Below, piece by piece: positions 1 through 9,192 of a stretch of 64,000 nucleotides of DNA (positions are counted from its first letter, which is position 1; each line of letters begins with the position of its first letter). The notes under the pieces were generated by a model. That model saw only the letters and a program-made list of their open reading frames with translations, was not told the origin of the DNA and ran no database searches. The stretch spans positions 682,001-746,000 of the forward strand of contig JAHBXB010000001.1 of the NCBI GenBank assembly GCA_019636655.1, in the 5' to 3' direction. Both the position numbers and the translations under genes were made by a program. Source of the stretch: Phycisphaeraceae bacterium (GTDB lineage Bacteria > Planctomycetota > Phycisphaerae > Phycisphaerales > UBA1924).

Positions 1-1863
1 CTCCACCAATCCCGGGCACTCGAACACCACGAACCCGTTGTTGAACGCGTTGCGCTTGTACGTCTCCGAGAACGATGCCGCGATCACGCACGGGATCCCG
101 AAGAACTTCAGCGCCGTCGCCGCCTGTTCCCGCGACGATCCGGTCCCGAAGTTCCTCCCGCTCACCACCACGTCCCCCGCCCGGGCCACCGACCGCAGCC
201 CCGGGTCGTAGTTCTCAAAGATCACCGCCGCCATCTCCTCCGGCGTTAGCTTGTCGTTGTACGTGTGCTTCCCCGCGAAGATGCCGTCGGTGTTCAAGTT
301 GTCCCGGTCAAGCCACAACACCCGCCCGCGGATCGTCTCCGGGAAACCCTCGATAATCGTCACCGATCCCGCGCCGGCCCCCGCGCCCGCCGCGGCCACG
401 ACCCGCGACGACCCGCCCACCGCAACATCCGCGAACCGCTCCGGCGCACACACGTACCCCGCCACCGCGCTCGCCGCGACCACCGCCGGCGACCCCAGGT
501 ACACCTGCCCGTTGCGGTCCCCCATCCGCCCCTCGAAGTTCCGATTCGTCGATGAGATCCCCACCTCCCCGGCCTTGATCGTCCCGGCGCCAAGGCCGAT
601 GCACGTCCCGCACCCCGGCGGCAACTCGACCGCCCCCGCCTCCAGCAGCGCCGCCCAGTGCCCATCCGCCTGCGCCCGCGACTGCACCTCGGCACTCGCC
701 GCGGCCAGGTAGAACTCCACCCCCGACGCCACCTTCTTGCCCCTCACGATCCGCGCCGCCTCCGCGATGTCCTCGTACCGCGCGTTCACACACGACATCA
801 ACCACGCCTTGTTGATCCGCACCCGCCTCGCCTCGATCTCCGGCAGCGAGTGCATCGTCTTCACATCGTTCGGCCCCGACACGTGCGGCACGATCGTCGA
901 CAGGTCGATCTCCAGTTCCACCGCGTACACCGCGTCCGCATCCGCGCTCAGCCTCGCCCCGTGTGACGCGGCCGAATCGGGCGCACCCCCGCCGCCCGCT
1001 CCCGACCACCACCTCTCAACATCCTCTCGCGTGTACGACCCCAGCGACCCCGCTCGCCTCACGCCCGGCCGGCGTCCCCGCGCGAAATACTCGGCACGCC
1101 CCAGCAGGTACTCCCGCAGCACGCCGTCGAACGGGAACACCCCCGCCAGCGCCCCCCACTCCGTCGTCATGTTCGCGATGGACATCCGCTGATCCATCGA
1201 GAGGCACCCGACCCCCTCCCCCGCCGGCGCCCCCGCAGCGCTCACGAACTCCACCGCGTGGTTCAGCACCTCGTCCTTGTTGAACAGCCCGCACAGCGTG
1301 ACGATCACGTCCTTCCCCACCACGCCCGACCTGAGCCTCCCCTTCAGCACCACCCGCGCCACCGGCGGCACCTGCCACCACGTCACACCCGTCGCCCAGA
1401 TCGACGCCGCATCCGTCCGCACCACCGGCGTCCCCAGCGCCCCCATCGCACCGTACAGGTTCGAGTGCGAGTCCGATCCCACCACCAGCGACCCCGGCAC
1501 CACATACCCCTGCTCGACCATTACCTGGTGCGAAATCCCCGTCCCCGCCGGGTAGAAGTCCACCCCCATCTCGTTCGCGAACGACTCGATCTTCGCGTAC
1601 TTCCCCAGGTTCTCCGGCGTCCGGTTCTGGATGTCGTGATCGATCGCGAACACCGGCTGCCTCGGGTCATGAACGCGCAGCCCGGCCCCTCCTCCGCTCC
1701 CCTTCATGATCTCCTTGAACTTCGGGATCACCGCGCCCGTGTTGTCGTGCGTCATCACGTGCTTCGGCCGGATCGTGATAAAATCCCCGGACCGCACGCC
1801 CGACCCCGGCCCCAGTCCCACGGCGTACCGGCTCGCAATCTTCTCAACAAGCGTCTGCGGCAT
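1..1863 (-). CDS. Aconitase-family hydro-lyase, homoaconitase-like (partial, 3' end outside window)
   Basis: Fused large- and small-domain [4Fe-4S] dehydratase; 621 codons are visible and the C-terminus lies beyond base 1. The N-terminus MPQTLVEKIASRYA is followed by active-site His residues near 35 and 39 and by VVGSDSHSNLYGAMG around 127-141. The cluster cysteines are in SCVNARYEDI and PPGCGTCIGLG. A swivel (small-subunit) domain carries SGRNFGTGSSREQAATALK. The single-chain arrangement and the GTGSSREQAATA motif resemble homoaconitase/isopropylmalate dehydratase more than bacterial AcnA or AcnB. The reaction would be isomerisation of a tricarboxylic acid (homocitrate, isopropylmalate or citrate type); substrate is not decidable from sequence alone. 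The start is the ATG at 1863, which begins the conserved N-terminus. Confidence 0.85.
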   Translation of the reverse strand, partial: MPQTLVEKIASRYAVGLGPGSGVRSGDFITIRPKHVMTHDNTGAVIPKFKEIMKGSGGGAGLRVHDPRQPVFAIDHDIQNRTPENLGKYAKIESFANEMGVDFYPAGTGISHQVMVEQGYVVPGSLVVGSDSHSNLYGAMGALGTPVVRTDAASIWATGVTWWQVPPVARVVLKGRLRSGVVGKDVIVTLCGLFNKDEVLNHAVEFVSAAGAPAGEGVGCLSMDQRMSIANMTTEWGALAGVFPFDGVLREYLLGRAEYFARGRRPGVRRAGSLGSYTREDVERWWSGAGGGGAPDSAASHGARLSADADAVYAVELEIDLSTIVPHVSGPNDVKTMHSLPEIEARRVRINKAWLMSCVNARYEDIAEAARIVRGKKVASGVEFYLAAASAEVQSRAQADGHWAALLEAGAVELPPGCGTCIGLGAGTIKAGEVGISSTNRNFEGRMGDRNGQVYLGSPAVVAASAVAGYVCAPERFADVAVGGSSRVVAAAGAGAGAGSVTIIEGFPETIRGRVLWLDRDNLNTDGIFAGKHTYNDKLTPEEMAAVIFENYDPGLRSVARAGDVVVSGRNFGTGSSREQAATALKFFGIPCVIAASFSETYKRNAFNNGFVVFECPGLVE

Positions 1864-1987
1864 GTGGTGTCCCCGAAAACCGGAATGGTAATCGAAGGAA
1901 CCCTTCGCGGGCAGCCCGGCCGCGCACAGCGCCATGCCACCGCCCACCCGCACCGCCTCAAAATACTCAGATCGTCAACCGGACGTG

Positions 1988-2848
1988 CTACCGCACCGTC
2001 CGGAACCGCCCCAGCACCGCCCGCATCCCCACGCCCGACGGCTTGACCTCCACCACCCGCCGCCGGCTCGGGAGCGCTGCAATCGCTTCGACCACGGTCT
2101 CGAACCCGCCCGCCGGATCCAGCCCATGGGCCAGCCACCGCGCCCAGTGTGCATCGAGCTTCTTCACCAGCCGGTCCGCAGGGATCAGCGGCGCCTCGGC
2201 CCGCAGCCCCGTAATCAGCTGGTACCCGATCTCCACCACCGACCGCACCTCGTCCCGCGCCAGTTCCGCGTCCCCCGGCCCCATCCCCCGCATCGCCCGG
2301 TCCAACCCGTACAGCTCAACCAGCAGGCTCCCACGCCGATCAATCAGCACATCCCCCAGCCCGATCGGACCGTGCCGCACACCCACGGCGTGCGCCGACT
2401 CGACCGCTTCCAGCAACTGCGTCACCGCCCGCTCCGCCTCATCCGGCGACAGCTGGCCGCCCTTCTCCCTCACGTGCCGCGCCAGCGTCAGCACATCTCC
2501 CGCAGCGCCGGGGAACGGCGTCACCAGCCACGGCCGGTACGCGATATCAAACGCGAACTGCTCGATCGGAAGCACATGGGCATGATCGACCCGGGCGATC
2601 TGCTCCACCGCATCCAGGAACCGCCGCTGCGACGCCTTGTCGCGGCACGTCGGGAACCGGTACAGCAGGTGACTCGTCTGCTCGACATCGTGCAGGGCCA
2701 GACACCGCTCCGCCAAGTCACAGCGCTCAAGGTCTCGTGTGAGGACGTACGGCCCGAGGCGTGGAAGGTCTGTCAGATCAACCATTCGGCCATAGTCCCT
2801 GGTGCCCCACGGTCCCGCCGCGTCACCATGACGCATATCGGAACCCAT
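1988..2848 (-). CDS. Protein kinase-like protein with degenerate active site (pseudokinase)
   Basis: 286 aa if read from the first start. An ATG at 2785 (MVDLTDLPRLGPYVL), with AGGGA ten bases upstream, is an attractive alternative because the kinase-like fold begins there. The layout follows a Ser/Thr kinase lobe order: a GPYVLTRDL opening, then SAHAVGVRHGPIGLGDVLID at about residues 151-170 in place of the catalytic loop, then ELYGLD at about 178-183 in place of DFG. The catalytic Asp of HRD is replaced by Pro, the metal-binding Asn by Asp and the DFG Asp by Leu, so phosphotransfer is unlikely. No membrane segment is seen. A scaffold or allosteric role is inference. It lies divergently from hppD. 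Confidence 0.65.
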   Translation of the reverse strand: MGSDMRHGDAAGPWGTRDYGRMVDLTDLPRLGPYVLTRDLERCDLAERCLALHDVEQTSHLLYRFPTCRDKASQRRFLDAVEQIARVDHAHVLPIEQFAFDIAYRPWLVTPFPGAAGDVLTLARHVREKGGQLSPDEAERAVTQLLEAVESAHAVGVRHGPIGLGDVLIDRRGSLLVELYGLDRAMRGMGPGDAELARDEVRSVVEIGYQLITGLRAEAPLIPADRLVKKLDAHWARWLAHGLDPAGGFETVVEAIAALPSRRRVVEVKPSGVGMRAVLGRFRTVR

Positions 2849-3073
2849 CCGGACGTCCCGCCAAAACTCGAGCCCTGACGGGCGTCCAAATGCACCGACC
2901 CCAAGCTTATGCTCTACAGACTTCGAAGTGTAAAGACCCCTTCAACTTCCGAACGCCCCCCGATCCATACCCCCACCTCACCGGCCAGTCGCCAACCCCG
3001 CACGTAGACTTGTACCAAGGCCTCGCCCCCGCGGAACGGCCTGCCCGCCCCCGGCCACGACAGGAGCCTCCTC

Positions 3074-4321
3074 ATGACCCCCCCAACCTCCTCCGCGACC
3101 CCCTCCACCCCCACCCGTCCCGCCGCCGCGGCCGGCAAGTCCACCGATCCACTGCAACTCATCGACGTCGACCACGTCCGCTTCTACTGCGGCAACGCCA
3201 AGCAGGCCGCCTACTTCTACGCCCACTGCTTCGGCTTCACCTGCGAGCAGGTCAACGACCAGACCACCGGCTCTCGCGACTCCGCCCACTACTACCTCAC
3301 CCAGGGCAACATCCGCTTCGTCCTCACCTCCGGCCTCACCAAGGATCACCCCGCCTCCCGCCACGTCGCCCTCTACGGCGACGGCGTCAAGGACGTCGCC
3401 TTCACCGTCCACGATGCCGCCGCCGCCTACCACCAGGCCCTCAAGAACGGCGGCGAATCCGCCCAGGAGCCCACCGAGCTCCCCAGCAAGGACGGCACCA
3501 TCGTCACCGCCGCGATCAAGACCTACGGCGAAGTCATCCACACCTTTGTCCAGCGCCCGAACTCCGGCCGTCTCTCACTCCCGGCCGTCAAGCAGGCCCA
3601 CGGCACCGGCGATGGGCAGTTCATGCCCGGCTTCGCCCAGACGCGACTCTTCAAGAACCTCAACGACTACAACGCCAAGAGCCCCTGCGGCCTCAAGTTC
3701 ACCGACCACCTCGTCGGCAACGTCGAACTCGGCAAGATGAACTACTGGGTGAAGTTCTACGAGGACGTCCTCGGCTTCAAGATGTTCATGTCCTTCGACG
3801 ACAAAGACATCTCCACCGACTTCTCCGCCCTCATGTCCAAGGTCATGGCCAGCGGCTCGGGCCTCATCAAGATGCCCATCAACGAGCCCGCCCCAGGCAA
3901 GAAGAAGTCCCAGGTCCAGGAATACCTCGACTGGCACAACAACACCCCCGGCGTCCAGCACCTCGCCCTCCGCACCGACGACGAACTCCACTCCATCGCC
4001 GCCCTCCGCGCCCGCGGCGTCGACTTCCTCGCCATCCCCGATACCTACTACGACCAGGTCTGGAACCGCATCGAGCCCCTCCTCAAGCAGGCCGGCAAGT
4101 CCGTCAAGGAGGACCACCAGAAGGTCCGCGACCTGGGCATCCTCGTCGATGCCGACGACGAGGGCTACCTCCTCCAACTCTTCACCAAGCCCCTCCAGGA
4201 CCGCCCCACCCTCTTCTTCGAGATCATTTGCCGCCGCGGCAGCCAGGCCTTCGGCAAGGGCAACTTCAAGGCCCTCTTCGAGGCGCTGGAACTGGAGCAG
4301 GAACGGCGCGGGAACCTGTAA
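3074..4321 (+). CDS. hppD: 4-hydroxyphenylpyruvate dioxygenase
   Basis: 415 aa, full family length. It converts 4-hydroxyphenylpyruvate to homogentisate in tyrosine catabolism, a non-haem Fe(II) enzyme of the vicinal-oxygen-chelate fold. The N-terminal half carries VDHVRFYCGNAKQAAYFY. The C-terminal catalytic half carries the three iron ligands: His212 in FTDHLVGNV, His296 in GVQHLALRT and Glu383 in FFEIICRRG. The start is supported by AGGAG seven bases upstream. The first 25 residues are Pro/Thr/Ala-rich and not part of the fold. No other homogentisate-pathway gene is adjacent, so it appears to be a single-gene unit. Confidence 0.95.
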   Translation: MTPPTSSATPSTPTRPAAAAGKSTDPLQLIDVDHVRFYCGNAKQAAYFYAHCFGFTCEQVNDQTTGSRDSAHYYLTQGNIRFVLTSGLTKDHPASRHVALYGDGVKDVAFTVHDAAAAYHQALKNGGESAQEPTELPSKDGTIVTAAIKTYGEVIHTFVQRPNSGRLSLPAVKQAHGTGDGQFMPGFAQTRLFKNLNDYNAKSPCGLKFTDHLVGNVELGKMNYWVKFYEDVLGFKMFMSFDDKDISTDFSALMSKVMASGSGLIKMPINEPAPGKKKSQVQEYLDWHNNTPGVQHLALRTDDELHSIAALRARGVDFLAIPDTYYDQVWNRIEPLLKQAGKSVKEDHQKVRDLGILVDADDEGYLLQLFTKPLQDRPTLFFEIICRRGSQAFGKGNFKALFEALELEQERRGNL

Positions 4322-4465
4322 CAGAGGACTGAACGATCATGCTGTTGTGCAGCGCGGCACGCTCCGACTTGGCGCGTGCCCGCTGCATCTGATATCGTAC
4401 TCCCCGGCGCCCCTGATGCCGCCCATCGCAGCACCGATCAGCCGCACTCACAGGGGTTCCACCAC

Positions 4466-5059
4466 ATGAAGCCAGTCGCAACGGCCCTGCTCCTCTCCGC
4501 CACGCTCGCGTTCCTGCCCGGCGTCTCAACGATCGAGGCCCAGGCGAGGCCCTCCGACCTGCACGCCGTAAGCCCCACGCCGCTGGCCCAACCCGAACAG
4601 CCAAAGGCCGAGCCGGAGGACATCCTGCCCAAGGGCCGGCGTTGGCGCGGCGTCGATTCCAAGAGCATCACCCGCAACGTCGTCGTGACCGAGCGTTCGG
4701 TGAAGGACAACACCGCCACACTGGCCATCAAGAACTCGCGAGAGGTGTACACACTCTTCCTTGCGGTGAAGGGATCGGAGATTAAGGTGATCCGAGCCGA
4801 GCGAAAGGTCAACGGCCGCTTCACAGACGGCGACCCGGCGCCGGAGTACTCGGTCCGCATCGATAAGAAGGGCGTCCTCTACATCTCGGGCAACGGCCAC
4901 TTCGACGCCCCGGGTGCCAAGGTCAAGAACAAGGTGTTCCCGCTCAATCTCACCTGCAAACCCGTCAGCGCGGACGATGACGGCAACGCAGGCAAGGGCA
5001 AGAAGGGCAACAAGAAGAAAAAGGGCGGCAACGACAGCGACGCCGGCACGCAGGACTGA
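4466..5059 (+). CDS. Exported hypothetical protein with Lys/Gly-rich C-terminal tail
   Basis: 197 aa from the ATG at 4466, which begins a clear signal peptide (MKPVATALLLSATLAFLPGV, cleavage probably after a nearby Ala). Upstream in-frame residues do not look like protein. The middle is a compact, mixed-charge segment (about residues 55-160) ending in FPLNLTCKP. The last 25 residues are a low-complexity tail made almost only of Gly, Lys, Asn and Asp. No family is recognised. Export to the periplasm or outside is likely; the basic tail could bind polyanions, which is inference. It is convergent with the next gene, with a 39-base gap. Confidence 0.7.
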   Translation: MKPVATALLLSATLAFLPGVSTIEAQARPSDLHAVSPTPLAQPEQPKAEPEDILPKGRRWRGVDSKSITRNVVVTERSVKDNTATLAIKNSREVYTLFLAVKGSEIKVIRAERKVNGRFTDGDPAPEYSVRIDKKGVLYISGNGHFDAPGAKVKNKVFPLNLTCKPVSADDDGNAGKGKKGNKKKKGGNDSDAGTQD

Positions 5060-5098
5060 TTCCGATCGGGGATTGCTTCCACCTCGACCGCTCGGCTC

Positions 5099-5710
5099 TC
5101 ACCGCAGCGTTTCGCCAGTGGTTGAGCAGCCGCACTCGCTGCAAACACCCCCGCTCCGCGGGTACGCACACCTCTCGCACAGCCCGCGCCGTCGGCGGCT
5201 CCGCCGACAGATCGCCCCGCACACGGCGACGACCGCGAACAGCGACAGGCCATACACAAGCGTGTTGACCACAAACCCGCCCCACAGCGGCCTGAGCGGC
5301 AACCTCACACTTCGAACCGCAACACCCCGGTCATATGGGCCCAGCCAGCCGTCGGACTCGAACCACGACTCCGGCACAAGCCACAACACCGATCTTCGAT
5401 CAAAGTACACCATCGACAACATCGGAAGCCCGGCGCAGTCAACGATCGGCTCTGGCGGGAGTGGCAGTGGAATGTCACCCGGCACGTGCCGAATCCGTGT
5501 AGTGCCGCGGTACACCGCCCGCCCAACCCCCTGCTCCACACGAATGCCCGTGGCCTCCGCCCACTTACCCTGAACCGCAACGGGCCAGCCCTCGACCCCC
5601 GTGCTGCAACCGACCCCTGGCGCTGCCATCGATGCGCACGCCCACGCCACCAGCACATTGACCACCGCGCCAAGCGCGAGGCAGACGCTCGCAATGCGGA
5701 TCATCTTCAT
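5099..5710 (-). CDS. Small membrane protein with C-terminal zinc ribbon
   Basis: 203 aa from the ATG at 5710; a GTG at 5728 is an alternative. An N-terminal hydrophobic segment (IRIASVCLALGAVVNVLVAW) and a second near residues 145-170 (TLVYGLSLFAVVAVCGAI) flank a region of about 115 residues predicted to face outside. After the second membrane segment comes a basic stretch RRSRRRRG and a cytoplasmic zinc ribbon, LCERCAYPRSGGVCSECG, with two C-x2-C pairs. No catalytic motif is seen. The same plan recurs in the gene at 42342-43070, and with an N-terminal ribbon at 8269-8952, suggesting a lineage-specific paralogous family of unknown role. Confidence 0.6.
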   Translation of the reverse strand: MKMIRIASVCLALGAVVNVLVAWACASMAAPGVGCSTGVEGWPVAVQGKWAEATGIRVEQGVGRAVYRGTTRIRHVPGDIPLPLPPEPIVDCAGLPMLSMVYFDRRSVLWLVPESWFESDGWLGPYDRGVAVRSVRLPLRPLWGGFVVNTLVYGLSLFAVVAVCGAICRRSRRRRGLCERCAYPRSGGVCSECGCSTTGETLR

Positions 5711-5791
5711 CAACGCCCAGCCTACCACAGCCCACCGCGCATCCGACGTCGCGATCTACAGTGTGCTCAAGGAGAACATTCTTCTACGCCC

Positions 5792-6448
5792 ATGCCCCCC
5801 ACCCCCACCACCCTCGCCGACTCCGCCGTCGCCGCCGCCTCCAGCGACCCCAAGGGCGACCTCGACCAGGCCCGCCGCGACATCGCCCAGGCACTCGCCG
5901 CCGCGCCCACCGACCTCCACATCCTCTTCCTCGCCTTCCAGTTCTACTTCCGCTCCGGTGACACCGACACCGCCGAGCGCCTCGCCCATCGCCGACTCGA
6001 TCTCGCCCCTCCGGACTCCGCGCACGCCGCCCGCGCCCTCGCCAACCTCGGCGTGCTCGCCCACCACCTCGCCCGCCTCGACGAGGCCGAGTCCCACCTC
6101 ACCCGCGCCCTCGACATCGACCGCCGGCTCGGCAACCAGGAGGGCACCGCCCGCGCCCTGGCCAACCTCGCCCTCGTCCCCGAATCCCGCGGCGACCTCG
6201 ACCGCGCCGAATCCCTCTACCTCGAGTCCATCGCCATCGCCGAGCGTCTCGACGGCCCCGCGCCCCAGAAGATCATCGCCGGCGCCCTCGCCAACCTCGG
6301 CGACATCGCCCAGGCACGCTCGCTCCCCGACAAGGCCCGCGACCTCTGGACCCGCTCCGCCGCGATCTTCGATCACCTCGGGGTCACCATGTGGCGCAAA
6401 GACTTCGAGCGCCGCTGGTCCGAACTCGACCGCTCCGACCTATCGTGA
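5792..6448 (+). CDS. Tetratricopeptide-repeat protein
   Basis: 218 aa from the ATG at 5792. An AAGGAG lies about 16 bases upstream, further than usual. Successive helix-turn-helix TPR units are visible: LHILFLAFQFYFRSGDTDTA, then ALANLGVLAHHLARLDEAES with a following DIDRRLGN, then a near-copy ALANLALVPESRGDLDRAES, then GALANLGDIAQARSLPDKA. This is the tetratricopeptide pattern with alternating small and large residues. No signal peptide or catalytic domain is visible, so it is likely a cytoplasmic protein-interaction scaffold. The downstream alcohol dehydrogenase starts 42 bases after the stop on the same strand and may be co-transcribed. Confidence 0.75.
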   Translation: MPPTPTTLADSAVAAASSDPKGDLDQARRDIAQALAAAPTDLHILFLAFQFYFRSGDTDTAERLAHRRLDLAPPDSAHAARALANLGVLAHHLARLDEAESHLTRALDIDRRLGNQEGTARALANLALVPESRGDLDRAESLYLESIAIAERLDGPAPQKIIAGALANLGDIAQARSLPDKARDLWTRSAAIFDHLGVTMWRKDFERRWSELDRSDLS

Positions 6449-6490
6449 CGGGCCCGCCACCTCATTAACACCACGAACCGGAGCCCCGCC

Positions 6491-7543
6491 ATGCCATCCT
6501 CCGTCGCGGCGTACGCAGCGCAGTCCGCCACCACCCCGCTCGCGCCCTTCGGAATCACCCGCCGTGATCCCGGGCCCACCGACGTCCAGATCGACATCCT
6601 CTTCTGCGGCGTCTGCCACAGCGACCTCCACTTCGCCCGCAACGAGTGGGGCATGACCGCCTACCCCGTCGTCCCGGGCCACGAGATCCTCGGGCGCGTC
6701 ACCCGCGTCGGCGACAAGGTCCGCAAGTTCAAGGTCGGCGACACCGCCGCCGTCGGCTGCCTCGTCGATTCCTGCCGCACCTGCCCCAGCTGCTCCCGCG
6801 GCCTCGAGCAGTTCTGCCAGAACGGGCCCGTCTTCACCTACAACGGCCCCGACACCCACCTCGGCGGCATGACCTTCGGCGGCTACTCGCAGCAGGTCGT
6901 CGTCGATGAGGCCTTCACCCTCAAGGTCCCCACCTCCCTCGATCCAGCCGCGGCGGCCCCCCTGCTCTGCGCCGGGATCACGACCTACTCCCCGCTGCGG
7001 CACTGGAAGGTCGGCAAGGGCCAGAAGGTCGGCATCGTCGGCCTCGGCGGCCTCGGCCACATGGGCCTCAAGTTCGCCCACGCGATGGGCGCCCACGCCG
7101 TCCTGTTCACCACCTCTGCCGGCAAGGCCGAGGACGCCAGGCGATTCGGCGCCGACGAGATCGTCATCTCGAAGAACCCCGCCGAGATGACCCGCCACAC
7201 CGGCAGTTTCGATTTCATCCTCGACACCGTCTCCGCCGAGCACGACCTCAACGCCTACCTCTCCCTGCTCAAACTCGACGGCACCCTCGCCATGGTCGGC
7301 GCGCCCCCCAGCCCACTCCCCGTGAACGTCTTCAACCTCCTCATGCCGCGCCGCCACCTCGCGGGCTCCCTCATCGGCGGCATCGCCGAGACCCAGGAGA
7401 TGCTCGACTTCTGCGGCTCAAAGAAGATAGCCTGCGACGTCGAGATCATCCCGATCCAGAAGATCAACGAGGCCTACGAGCGGATGCTCAGAAGCGACGT
7501 CAAGTACCGCTTCGTGATCGACATGGCCTCCCTCAAGAACTGA
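6491..7543 (+). CDS. Zinc-dependent NAD(P) alcohol/aldehyde dehydrogenase (YahK/CAD type)
   Basis: 350 aa, normal for medium-chain dehydrogenases. Catalytic zinc ligands are in GVCHSDLH and PGHEILGRV, and the third is the Cys in LLCAGITTY. Structural zinc cysteines lie in CLVDSCRTCPSCSRGLEQFC. The Rossmann motif GIVGLGGLGHMGLKFA binds NAD(P)(H). Sequence style matches the cinnamyl-alcohol-dehydrogenase/YahK subfamily, which reduces a range of aldehydes with NADPH; the physiological substrate here is unknown. Cytoplasmic. It starts 42 bases after the TPR gene and may share its transcript. Confidence 0.88.
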   Translation: MPSSVAAYAAQSATTPLAPFGITRRDPGPTDVQIDILFCGVCHSDLHFARNEWGMTAYPVVPGHEILGRVTRVGDKVRKFKVGDTAAVGCLVDSCRTCPSCSRGLEQFCQNGPVFTYNGPDTHLGGMTFGGYSQQVVVDEAFTLKVPTSLDPAAAAPLLCAGITTYSPLRHWKVGKGQKVGIVGLGGLGHMGLKFAHAMGAHAVLFTTSAGKAEDARRFGADEIVISKNPAEMTRHTGSFDFILDTVSAEHDLNAYLSLLKLDGTLAMVGAPPSPLPVNVFNLLMPRRHLAGSLIGGIAETQEMLDFCGSKKIACDVEIIPIQKINEAYERMLRSDVKYRFVIDMASLKN

Positions 7544-7692
7544 TATCCCTCGGCACTCGTTGAGCGACCCACCGCTCCCGCCTCCCGGCCTCAGCGGTCG
7601 GTCAGGCATGCCACGCGCACCCCACCTCTCAAACCACCCTCCCTTCTCGAACGTAGAATCCAAGGCATCGCCACCGACACGGGAGTCCAATC

Positions 7693-7989
7693 ATGCCCCC
7701 GACCAACCCCCCACTCGGCGAAAAGCACTTCTTCACCTGGCTCTCCGAGCAACGCGACCGCCACGACCCCGTCGGCGCCTTCGCCAAGGACGCCTGGCAG
7801 GACGCCGCCTTCCCCCGTGGCGTCAGCAGCGGCCAGGACCTGATCACCTACATGGAAAGCCGCGGCGCCAAGCAGAACGCCGTCGAGGCCGCCAAGGAAG
7901 CCTGGATCGAGTTCGGCGGCGCCGCCGAGGACTTCACCAAGCCCGACGACGCCGTCGACTGGAACGAGCCCGACGAAGAACTGATGTAA
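7693..7989 (+). CDS. YozE/SAM-like domain protein
   Basis: 98 aa. The pattern HFFTWLSEQRDRHDPVGAFA, then KDAWQDAAFPRG, then a helix ending in EAAKEAWIEF fits the YozE_SAM_like fold, a small all-helical domain. The usual domain is about 65-70 aa; here an acidic C-terminal extension (PDDAVDWNEPDEELM) follows. A GGAG motif sits close to the ATG. Function of the family is not established, though protein-protein contacts are presumed. It is a single gene with no close neighbour on the same strand downstream. Confidence 0.7.
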   Translation: MPPTNPPLGEKHFFTWLSEQRDRHDPVGAFAKDAWQDAAFPRGVSSGQDLITYMESRGAKQNAVEAAKEAWIEFGGAAEDFTKPDDAVDWNEPDEELM

Positions 7990-8148
7990 ACAGGGCCGCC
8001 CCTCTCCTCGGCAATACACACACCGTGCGGATGTGTTGCACACTGCTACGAGAGTCAGTCGCCCCCTGCGAATCCCTGTTCTCGCATAAACAGGACCACC
8101 GCAGCGACAGAGTGAGTGCGCCGTGCGCTGGCAGTACGAGGGAGGGGG

Positions 8149-8192
8149 TGCCGGGGGAACCGCAGGTTCCCCGGCATCAGTGACAGTGTCAC
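8149..8192. repeat. Two adjacent inverted repeats in a 280-base intergenic stretch
   Basis: TGCCGGGGGAACC and GGTTCCCCGGCA form a 12-base-pair stem with a GCA loop and one bulged G at 8149-8176. Directly after it GTGACAGTGTCAC (8180-8192) is a perfect palindrome around a central G. There is no T-run on either side, so an ordinary intrinsic terminator is unlikely. It may be a structured RNA end or protein-binding site. The rest of 7990-8268 holds no gene I can support. Confidence 0.4.
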
Positions 8193-8268
8193 GACTACTC
8201 ACCACACGCCGGACTCAGGTCGCTGTTCTCTGCAGAATCCGCGACCAAGCCACCTGATGCTACTCCCG

Positions 8269-8952
8269 CTACCACGCACCAAACAAGGGGTTAGTCCACC
8301 ACGCAACGGTCACGAAGGATAGCGCCATGGCCACAGCCATCTCCAAGTAAAACCTCCTGCGCCAGCTTGATGACACCTTCTCGTTGCGATGCGCAAACGC
8401 TCGCAGAGACACATACGCCAGAAGCACGAACGACAAACCAGTAATGGCGATTTGTGTCATGCTCTTGCGCAGCAGCACACGCTCCATTCCCTCGGATAGC
8501 GGCCTCGCCACTGCCGCGCCGGGCGCGAACAAAATGGACTTCGCTTCGTCCTGTCGGCTTCCGGCACTCCTCCAACTAACCGCCTTGTATATCGCAGTCT
8601 CCACGGCCGTCTCGCGATCCCCCACTTGCCACATGGCGATTGTGTAACGAGCTTCCGAGACGAATACCACCGAGACCAGCGTAACGAGCGAAAGCAGCAC
8701 AACCAGACAACAAAGCGACAACCACGCTCCACCGAGGAGAAGCACATCCGTATCAACGACTCGAATTGCAACCGTCGATCCGCATTCGGGACAGCGGTCA
8801 GTCGAGTCGACCAACTGGTACCGACACTTCGGGCAACGCCAGGCAGAGGGTCTGGTGGATGATTCGTGCAAATGAGTACCCGAGCTGTGCCCGCTTCCTG
8901 AAGGTCCCCGCCTGTTGCCGCTGGAGCAGTCGCGGCGAAGAACACTGCGCAT
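8269..8952 (-). CDS. Membrane protein with N-terminal zinc ribbon
   Basis: 227 aa. After about 38 polar residues comes a zinc ribbon RCPKCRYQLVDSTDRCPECG with two C-x2-C pairs. Hydrophobic segments follow at about 70-98 (LGGAWLSLCCLVVLLSLVTL), about 165-185 (QIAITGLSFVLLAYVSLRAF) and near the C-terminus (LEMAVAMALSFVTVAWW). No enzyme motif is seen. It resembles the zinc-ribbon membrane proteins at 5099-5710 and 42342-43070 in ribbon sequence but has the ribbon at the other end. The N-terminal start is not certain; the segment before the ribbon is poorly structured. Confidence 0.6.
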   Translation of the reverse strand: MRSVLRRDCSSGNRRGPSGSGHSSGTHLHESSTRPSAWRCPKCRYQLVDSTDRCPECGSTVAIRVVDTDVLLLGGAWLSLCCLVVLLSLVTLVSVVFVSEARYTIAMWQVGDRETAVETAIYKAVSWRSAGSRQDEAKSILFAPGAAVARPLSEGMERVLLRKSMTQIAITGLSFVLLAYVSLRAFAHRNEKVSSSWRRRFYLEMAVAMALSFVTVAWWTNPLFGAW

Positions 8953-9192
8953 AGCGGGTCAGCCATCCACGCGAGTTCCACTCCGTGTACAGATCCGGTC
9001 CCGGGGGGGGAACACGGCATCAGCATACCCGCCCTGCCGAACCCTCCAAGGCCTGCTGTCGTGCGGAACACAACTCTTCCCCTTGCATATCGTCATCCGT
9101 GCGCCAAATCGCGCCACTACCCCCCTTCCCCCTTGCATCCTCGCCGTCACCCACTATGTTCCTCACATGCACCTTCGGGGAGGACCGGGACC

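Noticed and set aside
2761-4332. 523-codon open frame on the plus strand
   Set aside because: Out-of-frame shadow of hppD with low-complexity Arg/Pro/His composition.
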